Shown here: piece after piece, positions 32,878 to 45,661 of the stretch
How the letters are laid out: each line of letters opens with the position of its first letter
Position numbering within the stretch: the first letter of the stretch is position 1
Source of the DNA: Parietaria judaica
Taxonomy: Eukaryota > Streptophyta > Magnoliopsida > Rosales > Urticaceae
NCBI GenBank assembly: GCA_954871525.1
Contig: OX940871.1
Span: forward strand, 23,348,586-23,412,585
Reading direction: 5' to 3'
Length of the DNA stretch: 64,000 bases
Translations under genes and position numbers: made by a program
Notes under the pieces: generated by a model
Databases searched by the model: none
What the model was told of the DNA's origin: nothing
What the model saw: only the letters and a program-made list of their open reading frames with translations

Positions 32878-35817
32878 CTATGGATTGACCAAACAATGAA
32901 TCTGAATGTACAACAACGAGGCCAACGCTACAAAAAGAGACACCCGCAACGGCCGGAGAATCACGGACGAAGATTTGTCGGAGAATATCTCGGAGGAATC
33001 AACAGCAAGGGGCAAACCGTCGCTGGAGAGGGCGCACGAGTCGTGGTGATTGGCCCCGTCGGGGCTCATCATGATCGCCCGGATCACGGCGGAGACGGTG
33101 TGCATGTAAGCCGTCCGATTCTTCGCAAGGAGCCACGTCAGCCCCATCATCTCGCAGTCCTTGTTGTGCATCTTTGTGGTCCTCTCGTCTACATTTCTTG
33201 TGTTCAAAGCTTTCTCGATGTTGAGCTGCATTAATGACGTTCACGTTCAGCCACAGGCGCCAAAAGGCTCCAATAAAAATAAAAAATATTAATACAACAG
33301 TATTCTCAATCTTCTTATTAATAACAATATTATCAAGGCATTGACATATTGTCGCTATGTCAATGCCCCGATAAGATTTGTTACTCGGAGATTAGTATAC
33401 GCTTACAATTAAACTCTTAAAATATTTATTATTGACATTTTTATTAAATTAGATATTTACGAGTGTCTTTAGTAAGCATAGCAAGCGTTAATTCGACATA
33501 GACGGAATTAAACATCCACGTTGTTTTGTGACTTTTAACTACTACTATGGCTAAAAAAAATATGATGAAAACTGAAAAGTATAAGATTCAATGATTCATA
33601 CTTGTGCTACAAATATTCCTAGAAATAAAGAATACTAATTTCAAGCACTTAAATGTGTTTGGTCAACATTCTCAACAAAGTTAAGTACCAATAAATGATG
33701 TAACAAAGTGTTAGTTTAAAAAATACATTTGCAAGATCTGGTCCAAATTGTAATCATTCAAAAGAAAATTTGTCACTTTCACTTTACTACATACATAATA
33801 AAGCCAAAAATATTCCCATATGATTAAATAAATTAAAGTAAAAGAAATCCTTAAATTACAGATATAACAGCACATTATATTATTTAAAACCAATTTAATT
33901 TACAATTAAAAAAAACTATATTGAGTAGGGATGTAAACCGAACAAAACCAAATATTGATTTTTCAAAAACCTTACAAGTTACAGCTTATCCAAATGAAAG
34001 TTGGATTTGAGTTAGTTTTAGGATAACTTTTTTCGATATAAGTCAATCAAACCTGTTTTTAAATTTATTTAAAAAAAATCGTGTATAGTTTTTAAGTGTT
34101 ATTATCCTCTTTTTGGAATTTTTATCTTATTTATTTTAGGGTTAATAACGGTAAAATACTTAAATTTTGGTCAAAGAACTCCTCAAGTACCTAAAGTTTA
34201 AAAGTAGTGGCAAAAATACATAAATTCATATTTGGGGAGTTCACCACTTCATTCTTGTAACGCCATAAACTTACCCAATAAATCTGGCCATGTGAAAATA
34301 TCGGTTACGTTAAGTGTAATCATTAGAGGTTCAATTAGTTGTATTAAATAGTATTACTTAAGGGTTTAATTCGTTGTTTTCTCGTAAACGAGGCTGATGT
34401 GGGCTTGTAAACGTGGAAAAAATTGTTCTCTCGGCAACCCACGTTTTATCACCATTTTTAAATTTTGAGTACCCAAGGAGTTTTTTTTTTACCAAATTTT
34501 AAATATTTTTACCATCATTCACACTTTATTTTAAGATATTTTCCAAAGAACCATGTAAGAAGCCTTTACTCATGGGAAAAGGATAAAGAAAACCGACATT
34601 ATGATGACATATATGCCAAGAAATGCAGTGACGTGTCACTAACCCGATCCCCACACATATGTACATATTATAATAAATGAATTACTCATCATAATTATAA
34701 GTTTGGGATAGTTATAATAAGATTACTTGATTTATTTTTAAAATAGTGTTACATAATTAACTTTTTAATTATGATAATTAAATACTCAATATAATTTTTA
34801 GTTGATTTATAAATATATTTTCATTTTTTATAAGTGGTTCAAACCTACTCAGATTAAAAAAAATATATATATCACTAACAGGAATTTTACAATTCTAAAT
34901 ATTTAATAAAAATTCATGAATATACCGTGTATTTTAAATAAATTAAATACTTATACCGAAACTATTTCTACAGTTTCCATCAAACTTTCCCAACTTTTAA
35001 CGGTCATGAAGCTGAGCAAGATCAAACCCTATTTTTTATGTTAGGATTTAGGAACATGATTAAAAGTAAGTTCAAGTGTAGAGTAAAACCCTAATTTTTG
35101 TGCTTGAAAGTTGAAACAAGTGAACACTTAGAAACTTACCCGGCGAAGACTGTGCAGGCACTTGGCGCAACCGCCTAGGCCGGGAAAGCCGTTGGCATTG
35201 TCGGAATTGGCGAGACAGTCTCTCTCCAATCGTTTAACTCTCCGATCTCCGACAAGCTTTCCGTCCCCGTTCACCGAGAACGAGTCGGCGCACGTCAAAG
35301 TGTGCAGCCTGATCCCGCAGAAGCAGTAGACGACGTCGCACGTCGCATTAGGGCGCTGCAGCTCGATCCCGCGCCGCCTCAGCGCCTTGTCCACCTCGCC
35401 GACGCACGTCTCCGAGTCGTCGGGCAGCAGCGGCATGTCGTACACCGTCGAATTGTCGCCCCGCGCCGCAGGGTGCAACGGCTGTTTGCTTGGATTGCGG
35501 ACAGCGTGGCGAGAGAGAGCGGTGGAGGAGTAGGCGGAGTAGAGCCACGTGGCGAGGACGGGGCAGCACCGGCCTCGCCGGAGCTCATTGCTGGCCGATC
35601 CTGCGCACGCGGATTTAACACTGTGGAAGAATTGCTCGGGCAGGTTGAGATGGCAGCCCGCGAGATTTGACTGCTCGGGGAAAGCCGGGATCGTAGCCGG
35701 TGGCGTCGGGTTGGCGAGGAAGGGCTGACTTCCTACCGGGGTTGGACGTCGGGAAAAGTCCGGCGCGGCGGAGAGAGTAGTGATGAAGAGGGAGATTGTG
35801 AAGAGCGAGTTCAACAT
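32878..35817 (-). CDS. GPI-anchored protein of the At4g28100 type (function unknown)
   Basis: Two exons on the minus strand: 35817-35140 (226 codons, ending ...CLHSLRR with donor CGG|GTAAGT) and 33225-32878 (acceptor TTAATGCAG|CTC, starting LNIEKALNTR, stop TAG). The phase is 0 at the junction and the product is 341 aa. Residues 1-18 (MLNSLFTISLFITTLSAA) are a signal peptide. The conserved core has FPEQSNLAGC, RCCPVLATWLYSAYS, YDMPLLPDDSETCV, CDVVYCFCGIRLH, GFPGLGGCAKC and HNKDCEMMGLTWLLAKNRTAY, a cysteine-rich pattern of this plant family. The C-terminus has a polar stretch (SDKSSS) and then a hydrophobic tail (VSLFVALASLLYI), as for GPI anchoring at the cell surface. It appears intact. The biological role is not known to me. 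Confidence 0.9.
33226..35139 (-). other. 1.9-kb intron of the GPI-anchored protein gene
   Basis: GT-AG intron, AT-rich, holding the MITE at 34139-34516. No other coding sequence is seen inside. Confidence 0.85.
34139..34516. mobile_element. Mutator-like MITE inside the intron
   Basis: The left arm from GGGTTAATAACGGTAAAATAC and the reverse complement of the right arm share GGTAAAA(A)TA, AAATTTGGT, AACTCCT and TACTCAAA-type words over ~80 bp. The middle has CACCACTTCATTC and the ends lie in A/T flanks. It is about 375 bp with no coding, and similar in style to the element at 20161 (GGGTTAAT start, AATACCC/TACCCAA words). Confidence 0.55.
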
Positions 35818-36712
35818 TGGAGAATGAGAAGACTAGATTTCAGGGTAGGGTTTGGTTTGAGTGAAAGAGTGAAGAGCTTCTTCTTCATAAGGGTTCGTTA
35901 CTTATCACATCAGATAGGCTAAGAAGTGGTCGGATTGTGGTGGTGGGTGTTCTGTTATTTTTGGGACTTGGGGTAGGTTGGAAAAATAAAACAAACTAGT
36001 ATTTTCAAGGATAAATATTTATATTGTTCCTCTTACTCCTATCAAGAAGAGTCTAAACGGGTAGGCCCGAGCCAACACCCGTTTGGACCCGCACACCGCA
36101 CCACCAGCAGGTTGGGCTGCCCGTACCGGCGCAAGCTTATCTTAACAAAATAATTTTTTTCTTTTCTTATGAAAGATATTTTAAAAAAAAAATTAAAAGA
36201 ATTATCCGTCTGTATGGGCGGCCTGAGCAACCCCTGTTCGTAGGCTACCAGTCGGTTGCGAAATGGTAGGACGGGTAAGCCAACGTATTGGTTTTCCGTC
36301 CCACTTACAAATTTTTATATGATGACTCACCTATTGAAATGATTATATCATAAATTTTTTGTAAATGTTGATCGATAAAAATATCTAATAAAAATTGTAA
36401 TCGTAATTTTGATTTTAGAAAAAATCTGAAATTTGAATTCTTGCATTTCTTATTCTAGTTTATTAAATATATTTTGTAATATTTTATTAATTTTAATAAT
36501 AGTTATATAATTTGGACTGTACAATTGATTTTTATTGTAAATAGAAAAATTAAATCTGAAAAGAAAAGAAACTGAAAATGGAAAACCGGCCATATCTACA
36601 GGGGGTTTTCATAGTTTCTTTGGTTAAGAGTATTTATATAAAGAAATCAATGTTCATTGCTAAGTAAGGGTATATATAAGAAGTTAGGTGCGTACCATGA
36701 TGTAATATGTAT
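35818..36712. other. Upstream region of the GPI-protein gene and intergenic DNA
   Basis: About 60 bp upstream of the ATG the minus strand has CAAACCAAACCCTACCC; no strong TATA box is seen. GC-rich hAT-like pieces (AACGGGTAGGCCCGAGCC at 36056, GGGCGGCCTGAGC at 36216) flank an AT-rich core at 36145-36205 and may be another small hAT-type remnant. The 36713 retroelement follows. Confidence 0.4.
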
Positions 36713-38311
36713 TGTTATGGGTAATTCTCGAAATTGATTTACGGAATGAATTAATTAAACGAGAATTATTAATATAATTCTCGTTAATTAATTATATAAT
36801 TTGATTAACCTTTATTAATCAAATTAATCAATTTCAAACCCAAATTTCCCTCCGGAGGCCCGTTTTCAAAAAACAAAGTGTCCCGGTATTCGCAAAAATA
36901 TGAAGAACCCCGAAAACGACATAAAATTTATGAAAAACGGACCCGGGACGCGCCCGGAAGGGAAAATGGCCGAGGAAACACCCGACGGGCCCACAGGGGC
37001 GGCGGCTGTCAGGGCCACGCCACGTGGCGGCTTCCTGCGCCGCCACTCGCCCGCGGGCCCCACCCGGGGTCGCCTCAGCCCCCCACTTGGAGGCAGCCCG
37101 CACCCGATCGCGCCACATGGCGCGATCTCGATCGCCCGTGTCCCCTCAGCGGGACACGCCCACTTGCGGGCCTCGGTCCCCGCGCGAGACGCGTGTAAGG
37201 CCCCGATGGGCCTGATCGGGGCGCACGGGATGCCGCGCCTGCCCACTTGCTGGGGCGGGCCCTCGCGGCCACGTGTAGGGCAGGGATTACCCCTGCCCAT
37301 CGATCTCACACAAGGCGGGCCCCTCTCGGGGGCTTGGTGGCCGTCCGATCTCGCGCGGACGACCGAGATCGGACCATCTTTCCCGGAACTGAAATGCAAT
37401 TATAAAATTGTCCGGGACCCCCCCTGGACAATTTTTTACTGCATTTGGGCCCCTGGACCCTATTATAAATAGAAGCTCAGTTCAGTTGAAACGGTAACTT
37501 ATTCGAACTCACTCGACTCGAGTTCTCTCTCTCTCTACCCCCGATATACTCGCTTCCCTTCAAATATCATACTAATGTTGAGCGTCGGAGGTGAATCAGG
37601 GGGTACCCCCCCTGTTTCCCTTGATCTCGGGTGTTACATTTTTCAGGCTCAGAAAGTGAGATAGTTCATAAAAGCGGAAGCCCTGGAGGAATTTTCATAA
37701 GACCACGACCCGCCTGATAGGCTCCGTTCCACATTGTGTCCAGCCTATCTTCAGTCCGCTATACGGCTGTTGGGATAGTCTGGGGACAAGTGACGGGGCC
37801 CACTATTTAGGTCGTAGGGTCAGGTCTGAGAAAATCCCTCTAAGATCCGGACGACCGAGGGATCACTCTGAGAGGGATCTCTTGATCAATATATTGGACG
37901 AATGCACTCCCCCGTTCACTGGTACCCCCGATCCGCGTGGATTCCGAACCTGTACAAAACCCGGCCTGGTCATTTCCAGGCTCTGCGGTAACAGGTAGCG
38001 AACCACCCCGATCGCCCGGACCCTGAACGGCCACGAGACCTTCGATCTAAGAAAGTCCAGAGACACCAACTAAGAGTCCCCGAATCGGTCAATTAAAACC
38101 TCACCTCGAAGTCAACGCCGACCACCCCAAAGTCAACGGGATCGGAAGGAGAGACCACAGACAGCGAAATATGTCATCCCCGTAACAAAGGCCAACCAAG
38201 GCCCACATAGAAGTCTACAAAATCCCACCACGTCAACAAACGACATTGGGCCAGGCCCAAAATCCATAACTTGGGCCTCAACAGTGTTTGATCCAAAAAA
38301 AAGCATCAACA
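36713..38311 (+). repeat. 5' LTR of the Tat-type element
   Basis: 1599 bp. TATA box TATAAATA at 37464-37471 in the context CTATTATAAATAGAAGC; transcripts would start near 37500. The U3 part is GC-rich (37030-37330), unlike the surrounding DNA. Confidence 0.92.
37464..37471 (+). promoter_or_regulatory. LTR promoter TATA box
   Basis: TATAAATA, repeated in the 3' LTR near 49972-49979, with a CTCTCTCTCT-rich stretch ~60 bp downstream as in many plant LTR leaders. Confidence 0.7.
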
Positions 38312-38332
38312 TTTTGGCGCTAGAAGGAGGGG
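38312..38332 (+). other. Candidate primer binding site
   Basis: TTTTGGCGCTAGAAGGAGGG follows the 5' LTR. TGGCGC fits the terminal bases complementary to a tRNA ending GCGCCA. The exact primer tRNA was not identified. Confidence 0.55.
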
Positions 38333-38398
38333 GCCACGAATTCAGTCCTCTGAACAACCCCGCCAGCAAAGCAACATTCTGATCCCGCAAATCGGAGA

Positions 38399-41347
38399 AT
38401 GTCATCTAAATCAACGGAAGGCACGCCCTCTCACCCCACAGAGAGCATCGCCGTAAACACTCGGGCCAAGACCCAAGCTCGTCGAAAGCAGGTCTGTATC
38501 CTGCCAGAAACAAGCACCCGTCGTGAGTCAGCTCACAACGAGGAAAGATTGGTCCGAGTCGAAGAAAGTCTTCTCCGACTGACGGGACTCATCTCCAAAC
38601 ACTTCGAAGGCAAGCACGCCAACTAAGGAGAGGAGGAGAGCCCTGAAGAAGCCCTCGAACTCAGCCAGAAAAAGGCAAACGAAGAACGCCCCGTTCCCGA
38701 AAACTCTCAGAGACTAGCACAATCACAAACCACCCGACGATCAGCCTTCGATCGACTCGGGGGATACGAAGGTGCCACCAACAATGCTAGAAGTCGGCGA
38801 AGGGAACATCGGCGACAGAGGCATATCCCGACGCACCCGAACGGCGAGGAAGATCTCCGACACTGCCTAGATCGCGCCGGACAACAAAGAGACCGGCAGC
38901 AACGCCAAAACCGAAAAAGGGAAAGGCCTCATCAACCAGAGGAATCTGGTAGTGACGACAGTTCAAGGGGATTCGACAACTCCCGGCGCCCCTGGCACCA
39001 GGAGGGAGAATATGTCATCCCCGCAATAGGTACTCAGGTGACAACCCCGCCGTACGAGGGCCTCAAAAGCGAGCTCCAAACCCTCAAGCGGGAAATGCAG
39101 AAGCTCACCGCGGCCCAAAGTGCTAACCCAGTAACGCGGAGTTTAGCTGAAGGGAACATTTCCCCTCTGGCGGATCACCTGCTCGCCGAGGATCTCGACG
39201 GTGATCTGAGGTTCCCGCTAAACCTCATCTATGACGGCTCTACCGACCCAACGTACTACCTGGTGCAATACCAGTTCAACATGCGAGTGAAGAAGTACTC
39301 ACCCGCCACGATGTGTCAGGCTTTTTGCCTTACTCTTACGGGACCCGCCTTCGAATGGTACCAACGCCTTCCGAAAGGGTCCATCGGGTCCTTCGACGAA
39401 CTCGCGGAGCGATTCACTTCACGTTTCGCCAGCTCAATCTCGCAGCGCAAGCCAAAGTCCTACCTGTGGACTCTCAAGCAGCGCAAGGACGAGACATTGC
39501 AGACGTACCTGAAAAGGTTCGTCGAGGAATCAAACAAAGTCGCCAGTTACACGGATGACGACGCCATTACCGCCGTAATCGACGGCCTGCCGCTCTGCGA
39601 TTTCTCTTGCTCCCTTGTCAAAGATAGGCCGGTCTCGATGGCCGAATTGATGGCAAGGTCAGCTAAAGACATTGCTGTCGATGAATACTTCGGCGGCAGA
39701 AACCAGTTCAACTCTGACAACCAGAATCGCGACGAGCGAAAAGGTGGTAGCGGCGGACCGCAGAGTAGAAAGCAGCACCCACAGCCCAGTTCTGGAAACA
39801 GACCGCCGTTGCACAAACGGACGGAAAAATTCCAGAAAGACGCGAACTTCACCCCCCTGACGGCCTCGCCCGCAATGATCTTCAGCCTCCATGGAGATAA
39901 ATTCGGGAGACCGCCGCCACTCAAGAAAAATGCCAAGAAAGACATGAGCCGATACTGCGAATACCACCAAGATCACGGCCACACGACGTCAGAATGCTAT
40001 CAGCTGAAAAGGCAGATCGAGCAACTGATTCAGGACGGACAACTCAAAGAGTTCGTCAAGAAATTAGTCTCGGGAAGCGGGAACGCCCGCAACCTGAGCC
40101 AACAAGACACTAGACCACAACGCGAAGACAGCCCCATTCTATCTCGCGCTGGAAAAGCGCCGGATGAGGGCAGGCCTTCCCAATTCCATATCATATCAAC
40201 CATCATGGGCGGACCCGAGACCGGAGATTCGAGAAATCAACGAAAGCGATACGCCAGGTCCCTCGGGGAAGACTTTGACGTCCATCAGGTTAACGTCACT
40301 CACCTCGGAGGAGCACCCCACATGCTCCCCATCCAAGAGATCACCTTCACCGAGCAGGAGGCTTGGAGAATCTCTCACCCGCACAACGACGCCATCGTAA
40401 CTGATATACTAGTCGCCAATAGTCGAGTTCGGCGAGTTCTGATCGACAACGGAAGCTCCGCCGACGTAATCTTCAAATCCGCCTTGATCCAAATGAACCT
40501 CGGAGGATTGGTCCCCACGCCGGTAAAGACACCCCTTTACGGTTTCAACGGAAAGCCTGTCTACACCGAGGGCGCCATCACCCTGCCCACAACGTTCGGA
40601 TCCGAGGGCGGAGCCCTGGTCACCAAAATGATCAGGTACCTAGTGGTGGATCAACCTTCGGCCTACAATGTCATCCTGGGACGACCCAGCCTCAACAAAC
40701 TGCAAGCCATCGCATCTACCTTTCATCTACTCGTCAAGTTCCCGACGGAAAACGGGATAGGAGTTATGAAAGGTAGTCAGCAGGAATCCAGGAATTGCTA
40801 CGCCCAGGGTACAAAGCCCGGGAAGAACGAGTCGGTTATCAATACGATATGCCAACTCGAGGAAGAACTTCCCGAGTACCCCGGGAACGCAAGGATGTTT
40901 GGCGAGCTGGACCCTCGAAATGACAGGCGCAAGCCCACCATGGAACCTTCGTCGAAAGTAACACAGATCCCGATCGCGGAAGAGCGGCCCGAGAGGACGG
41001 TCACAATCGGGGCCCAACTCCCGATCATGATCAAAACCAGGTTGATCGCATTCTTAAGAGAATTCAAGGATGTGTTCGCCTGGTCACACGCCGACATGCC
41101 CGGCATTGACCCCGAAATCACCGTCCACCGATTAAACATCGAAGCGGGAAGAACGCCGAAGATCCAACGCCGGCGCGCCTTCAACCCCGAACGATATCAG
41201 GCGATCAGCGAAGAAGTCAACAAACTCATTACCGCCAACTTCATCAAAGAAGTGACGTATCCCGACTGGGTGTCCAACGTAGTGATGGTGAAAAAGCCAA
41301 ACGGAAAATGGAGAATCTGCATAGATTATTCCGATCTCAACGCGGCA
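38399..41347 (+). pseudogene. gag, protease and N-terminal RT of the Tat-type element
   Basis: One frame runs from ATG 38399 (MSSKSTEGTPSH) to the stop at 41348, broken by a TAA at 38624-38626. Gag holds the retrotransposon gag domain (TGPAFEWYQRLPKGSI, FDELAERFTSRFA, LQTYLKRFVEESNKV) and a zinc finger CEYHQDHGHTTSEC. The protease has VLIDNGSSADVIF (catalytic Asp) and YNVILGRPSLNKL. RT begins near 41140 with RRRAFNPERYQAI and has VSNVVMVKKPNGKWRICIDY up to the TAA at 41348-41350 inside the conserved DLNAACPKD-type motif. The two nonsense codons stop a full polyprotein. Gag packages RNA, the protease cuts the polyprotein and RT copies RNA into DNA in working relatives. Confidence 0.9.
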
Positions 41348-41350
41348 TAA

Positions 41351-42470
41351 ACCAAAGATTGTTTCCCGCTACCAAGAATCGATCAGTTGGTGGACGCCAC
41401 CGCCGGCCACCAGCTCATGAGCATGATGGACGCCTACTCAGGATACAACCAAATCCGAATGCACGAGCCTGATCAGATACACACGACATTAGTGACTGAT
41501 CGAGGACTCTATTGCTACAAAGTCATGCCATTCGGACTCAAGAACGCCGGAGACACATACCAACGCTTGGTCAACAAGAATTTCGCCCCGCTAATCGGAA
41601 AGACTATGGAGGTATACGTGGAAGACATGATTGTAAAAAGTCTTCGGGAAGAAGACCACGTCGACTATCTGCGAGAGACATTCCTGTTACTGAGAAAGTA
41701 TCAGATGAAGCTAAATCCAGCCAAGTGCGCCTTCGGAGTCGAGTCCGGAAAATTCTTGGGATACATCGTCAATAGACGAGGTATTGAGGCTAACCCTGAG
41801 AAGATCAAGGCCCTCCTCGAAATGAGGAGCCCACAACGGATCAAAGAGGTGCAAAGCCTGAACGGAAGGATCAACGCTCTAGGAAGGTTCGTCTCCAAAG
41901 CCACGGATCGTTGCCAGCCGTTCTTTCAAGCCCTCAAAAGTGGAAAGAACTTTGTCTGGAACGAGAAGTGCGAAGCAGCCTTCCAGGAGCTGAAAACCTA
42001 CCTCGGATCACCACCCTTGTTGTCAAAACCGAAGGAGGATGAACCACTCTACCTCTACCTCTCGGTGTCGACTCGAGCGGTGAGCGCCGTGCTGGTCCGG
42101 GAAGAAGACAAGAGGCAATTGCCGATCTATTACATCAGCAAAGCCCTCCTTGACGCTGAAACGCGTTACGCGCAAATCGAGAAATTGGCGCTAGCCCTGG
42201 TCACCGCCGCAAAGAAACTCCGCCCATATTTCCAGGCTCACCAAATAGTCGTAAGAACTGAGCACCCGGTCCGAAAGGCACTGCTCAAAGGCACCTCCTC
42301 ACGAATGACTATCTGGTCACAAGAGCTAGGAGAATACGGCATCGAGTATCAGGCTAGGGTGGCCGTCAAAGGCCAAGCTGTGGCCGATTTCATCGCTGAT
42401 TTCACATACGACACCGAGGTCGAAACCAAGGAAGAAATTGACGAAGCACCCAAACCCCCAAAGAAAAAAA
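41351..42470 (+). pseudogene. Reverse transcriptase core and first RNase H of the Tat-type element
   Basis: The same frame continues after the stop: DCFPLPRIDQLVDATAGH, MSMMDAYSGYNQIRM (first catalytic Asp), PFGLKNAGDTYQRLV, then VYVEDMIVKS. The catalytic pair is normally D-D (YVDDM); here the second is Glu, which would damage RT activity even without the stops. RNase H follows (WNEKCEAAFQELK, LYLYLSVSTRAVSAVLVRE, TRYAQIEKLALALVTAAKKL). The frame is lost at the A-rich run CCAAAGAAAAAAAAAATCC near 42460-42472. Confidence 0.9.
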
Positions 42471-42471
42471 A

Positions 42472-44275
42472 AATCCCCCGACGGCCCGACTTGGTGCCTG
42501 CACGTCGACGGTGCCTCAAACATGCACGGGTCCGGGGCCGGGGTAGTACTCACCAACCCCGATGGTAAAAAGCTCCGCTACGCCCTGCGCTTCGGGTTCA
42601 AGACTTCAAACAACGAAGCTGAATACGAAGCGCTGCTAGACGGACTACGAATCGCACACAAGCTCTTGGTGGAGAACCTGCGAATCCACTGCGACTCCCA
42701 GCTGATTGTGAAGCAAGTAGAAGGCGAGTACCAAGCGAAGGAAGCTCACATGGTGGCATACCTAGCAGAAACGAGACGACGCCTGGAGCCACTATCCTGG
42801 TACGAGATCACGCAGATCCCACGAGACGAGAACTCGGAGGCTGACGCCCTGGAAAGGGCAGCTTCCGGGGCAGGCAACGAAGGACTGGAAAAAGTCCCGA
42901 TCGAAGTCCTCAGCAAGCCTTCGATAAAGAAACTCGAAACCCCTGACGCCGCAACTGGAGCGACGACGGGAATCGAAAAAGAAGCAATCCGAACTCATGA
43001 CAAGGGAATCCTCTCCCTGGCAAGCAAGCCCGGCGAAAGCTGGACCACCCCGGTGAAAGAATACCTGAAATATGGTACTCTCCCGGCCAATCGCAAAGAA
43101 GCCAGACAGCTCAAGCTCCGAGCAACGAGATATGTGCTGGACAACGGAGAACTCTACAAACGAGGTTTCATGCAACCTCTCGTGAAATGCCTCGATGAAG
43201 AAGACGCCAACCTGGTCCTCCGCGAGATCCACGAAGGAATTTGTGGAAACCACTACGCAGGACGATCCCTGGCTCTGAAAACCCTGAAACAAGGGTACTT
43301 CTGGCCCACTCTCAAGAAAGACTCCGCCGAAATGGCACGAAGATGTGACAGATGCCAACGGTTTGCACAAATCCCGCGACAGCCGGCGGTCCCGCTCTGC
43401 CCTGTAATGGTCCCCCGTCCTTTCGCAACATGGGGGATCGACCTGATCGGAAAACTCCCAAAGGCACCAGGAGGGGTAGAATACGCCATAGTCGCCATCG
43501 ACTACTTCACCAAATGGGTCGAAGCAGAGCCCATGGCAAAGATCACTCAGACGAACACAACGAATTTCATCTGGCGCAATATAGTGTGCCGGCACGGAAT
43601 CCCCGAGTCCATCATCACCGACAACGCTAAGCAGTTCAACAACTTGGACCTCCGGTCGTTCTGCCTAGACCTTGGAATAAACAAAACCTATTCCTCCCCG
43701 GTCTACCCACAAGCCAACGGCCAGGTGGAGTCAGTCAACAAGGATATCAAGGCAATCCTGAAAAAGAAACATGACGAGAAGAAAGGGAAATGGGCCGAAG
43801 AATTGCCAGCAGTGCTCTGGGCATACCGCACCACCGCCAGAAACGCGACGGGCGAAACTCCGTTCGCTCTAACGTATGGCGTCGAGGCAGTCATCCCCAC
43901 GGAGATCACAGTGCCATCACCGCGGGTCGAACTTTACAACCCGGAACAAAACTCCAAAGCGCTAAGAGCTGAGCTCGACCTCCTTGAAGAAAAGAGAAAC
44001 GACGCCTATACCCGCCTGGCGGCCCAAAAGCGAATTGTAGAGCGATACTACAATTCGAAAGTCAAGGCAAGACGCTTCCTTGACGGCAGCTTGTCCTCAG
44101 AAAAGTGGGGCAGAACACGCAAGTCCAGGGAGCCGGAGTCTTGGGACCTACCTGGGAAGGTCCCTACCGCGTCACCGAGGTCATCAGAGACGGAACTTAT
44201 CGACTGGAAGAGATGGGGGGTAAGGAGATTCCCCGTCCCTGGAACGTCGAACATTTGAAGCAATACTACCAGTAA
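42472..44275 (+). pseudogene. Second RNase H and integrase of the Tat-type element
   Basis: In the next frame: an extra RNase H domain (WCLHVDGASNMHGSGAG, NNEAEYEALLDGLRIA, HCDSQLIVKQVEGEYQ), typical of the Tat group. Integrase follows, with the zinc-binding HEGICGNHYAGRS...CDRCQ and the catalytic D-D-E: WGIDLIGKLPKAPGG, ITDNAKQFNN and SPVYPQANGQVESVNKDI. A further frameshift near 44095 is needed to reach the expected C-terminus (GPYRVTEVI, RPWNVEHLKQYYQ) and the stop TAA at 44273. Integrase would insert the DNA copy in working relatives; this copy is broken. Confidence 0.9.
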
Positions 44276-44717
44276 AGCGGCACGCGACGAGAAACGGGTC
44301 GCACACCCGGAGCAAGAAACCTGCGAAGTACGGAGCCGAACAAGCTAAGCAACGACCGGGAGCCCGGCCAGTCTAGGGAAAATCTTCCCTGGAATGTTCC
44401 GATCCAGGTTGAAGCTAAGAAAAAACAAAAACAAAAGGCTCTAACACAAGCAGGAAGGCTCGCAGGGAACACGCCCGAAACCATCGTCCCCTCCACAAAA
44501 CACCCCAATCGGTCCGGAATTAGCTCCGATGTACCAATCTATGTAAAAGAAGGCACCACAAGAAGTGCCAAGTCAATAGAAAGCTGTTATTTCGACTATC
44601 ACATATGTCTCTACTTGTATAGTTTTTTCCTAACCCTAACAGATTACTCAAAAACTGGGGGTTACCAGAATAGGCAAAGAGACATATATATAAAAAAGAA
44701 AAAGAAAAAAGGAGAGA

Positions 44718-45255
44718 CCTAGCAAAGCCCCGGACCTCGATCCCGCTTGCTATGGCAACCAAGTCCGAAACTGTAAGCCGCCCTCCCAGGCGCTGACCTC
44801 GGCACCCGAGACAATAAGCCGCCCTCCCAGGCGCCAACTTCGGGAAGCGAAACGCCTCACAAGCGTCCTCCAGGCGACAAGTCCTAGCAAAGCCCGGACC
44901 TCGATCCCGCTTGCTCAGGCGACCAAGTCCGAAACTGTAAGCCGCCCTCCCAGGCGCTGACCTCAGCACCCGAGACAGTAAGCCGCCCTCCCAGGCGCCA
45001 ACTTCGGGAAGCCAAACGCCTCACAAGCGTCCTCCAGGCGACAAGTCCTAGCAAAGCCCGGACCTCGATCCCGCTTGCTATGGCGACCAAGTCCGAAACT
45101 GTAAGCCGCCCTCCCAAGCGCTGACATCGGCACCCGAGACAGTAAGCCGCCCTCCCAGGCGCCAACTTCGGGAAGCCAAATGCCTCACAAGCGTCCTCCC
45201 GGCACAAAGTCCTAGCAAGGCCAGGAATCCAATCCCGCCTGCTCAGGCACCTAAG
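44718..45255 (+). repeat. Tandem array, 164-bp unit, three copies plus a partial fourth
   Basis: CCTAGCAA(A)G starts copies at 44718, 44883, 45047 and 45211 (spacings 165, 164, 164); the last copy stops after ~45 bp. Within each unit GTAAGCCGCCCTCCCAGGCGC is repeated twice about 55 bp apart. Copies are very similar. Such arrays between pol and the 3' LTR are common in Tat-group elements. Confidence 0.9.
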
Positions 45256-45661
45256 AACAAAGCCAGAGACATAACTTTGGCAGAAAGCAGAAAAAAGACC
45301 GCCCCAAAGAAAGCTCAACAAAGCTCGGGGGGTCGAAAACCTATCTCGAAAGGCGCGAAGTACGTCAGGTACATCAGGATTACCGCCGGTGAAAGGACCG
45401 GAAACCGAACCGAATCGCCTGGGATAGTAGATACCTGCAACAAAAGAAAGAAGGGGTAAAACCGAGAAAAGCGGAAACCGACGCGAACAATGAAATAAAA
45501 GCCGGCGCAACCTCAATCGAGGCACACGGAGACATGATATACAAAGTGGCAACTAAAGTCGAATATGTACAAGCCATGCCCAGAAGGCGTCAGTCAAAAC
45601 CCCACCACAGGCGGTGGATACTACAAAACTCTGAAAGAAGAGTACAAAAAGATGCGCTATG

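Noticed and set aside
35302..35670. Plus-strand open frames opposite the GPI-protein first exon
   Set aside because: Shadows of the conserved minus-strand exon, produced by its high GC content.
36866..37472. Proteins of 90-190 residues in the LTR (also at 49315-49984)
   Set aside because: Overlapping open frames on both strands in the GC-rich U3 of an LTR, repeated in both LTRs; no domain.
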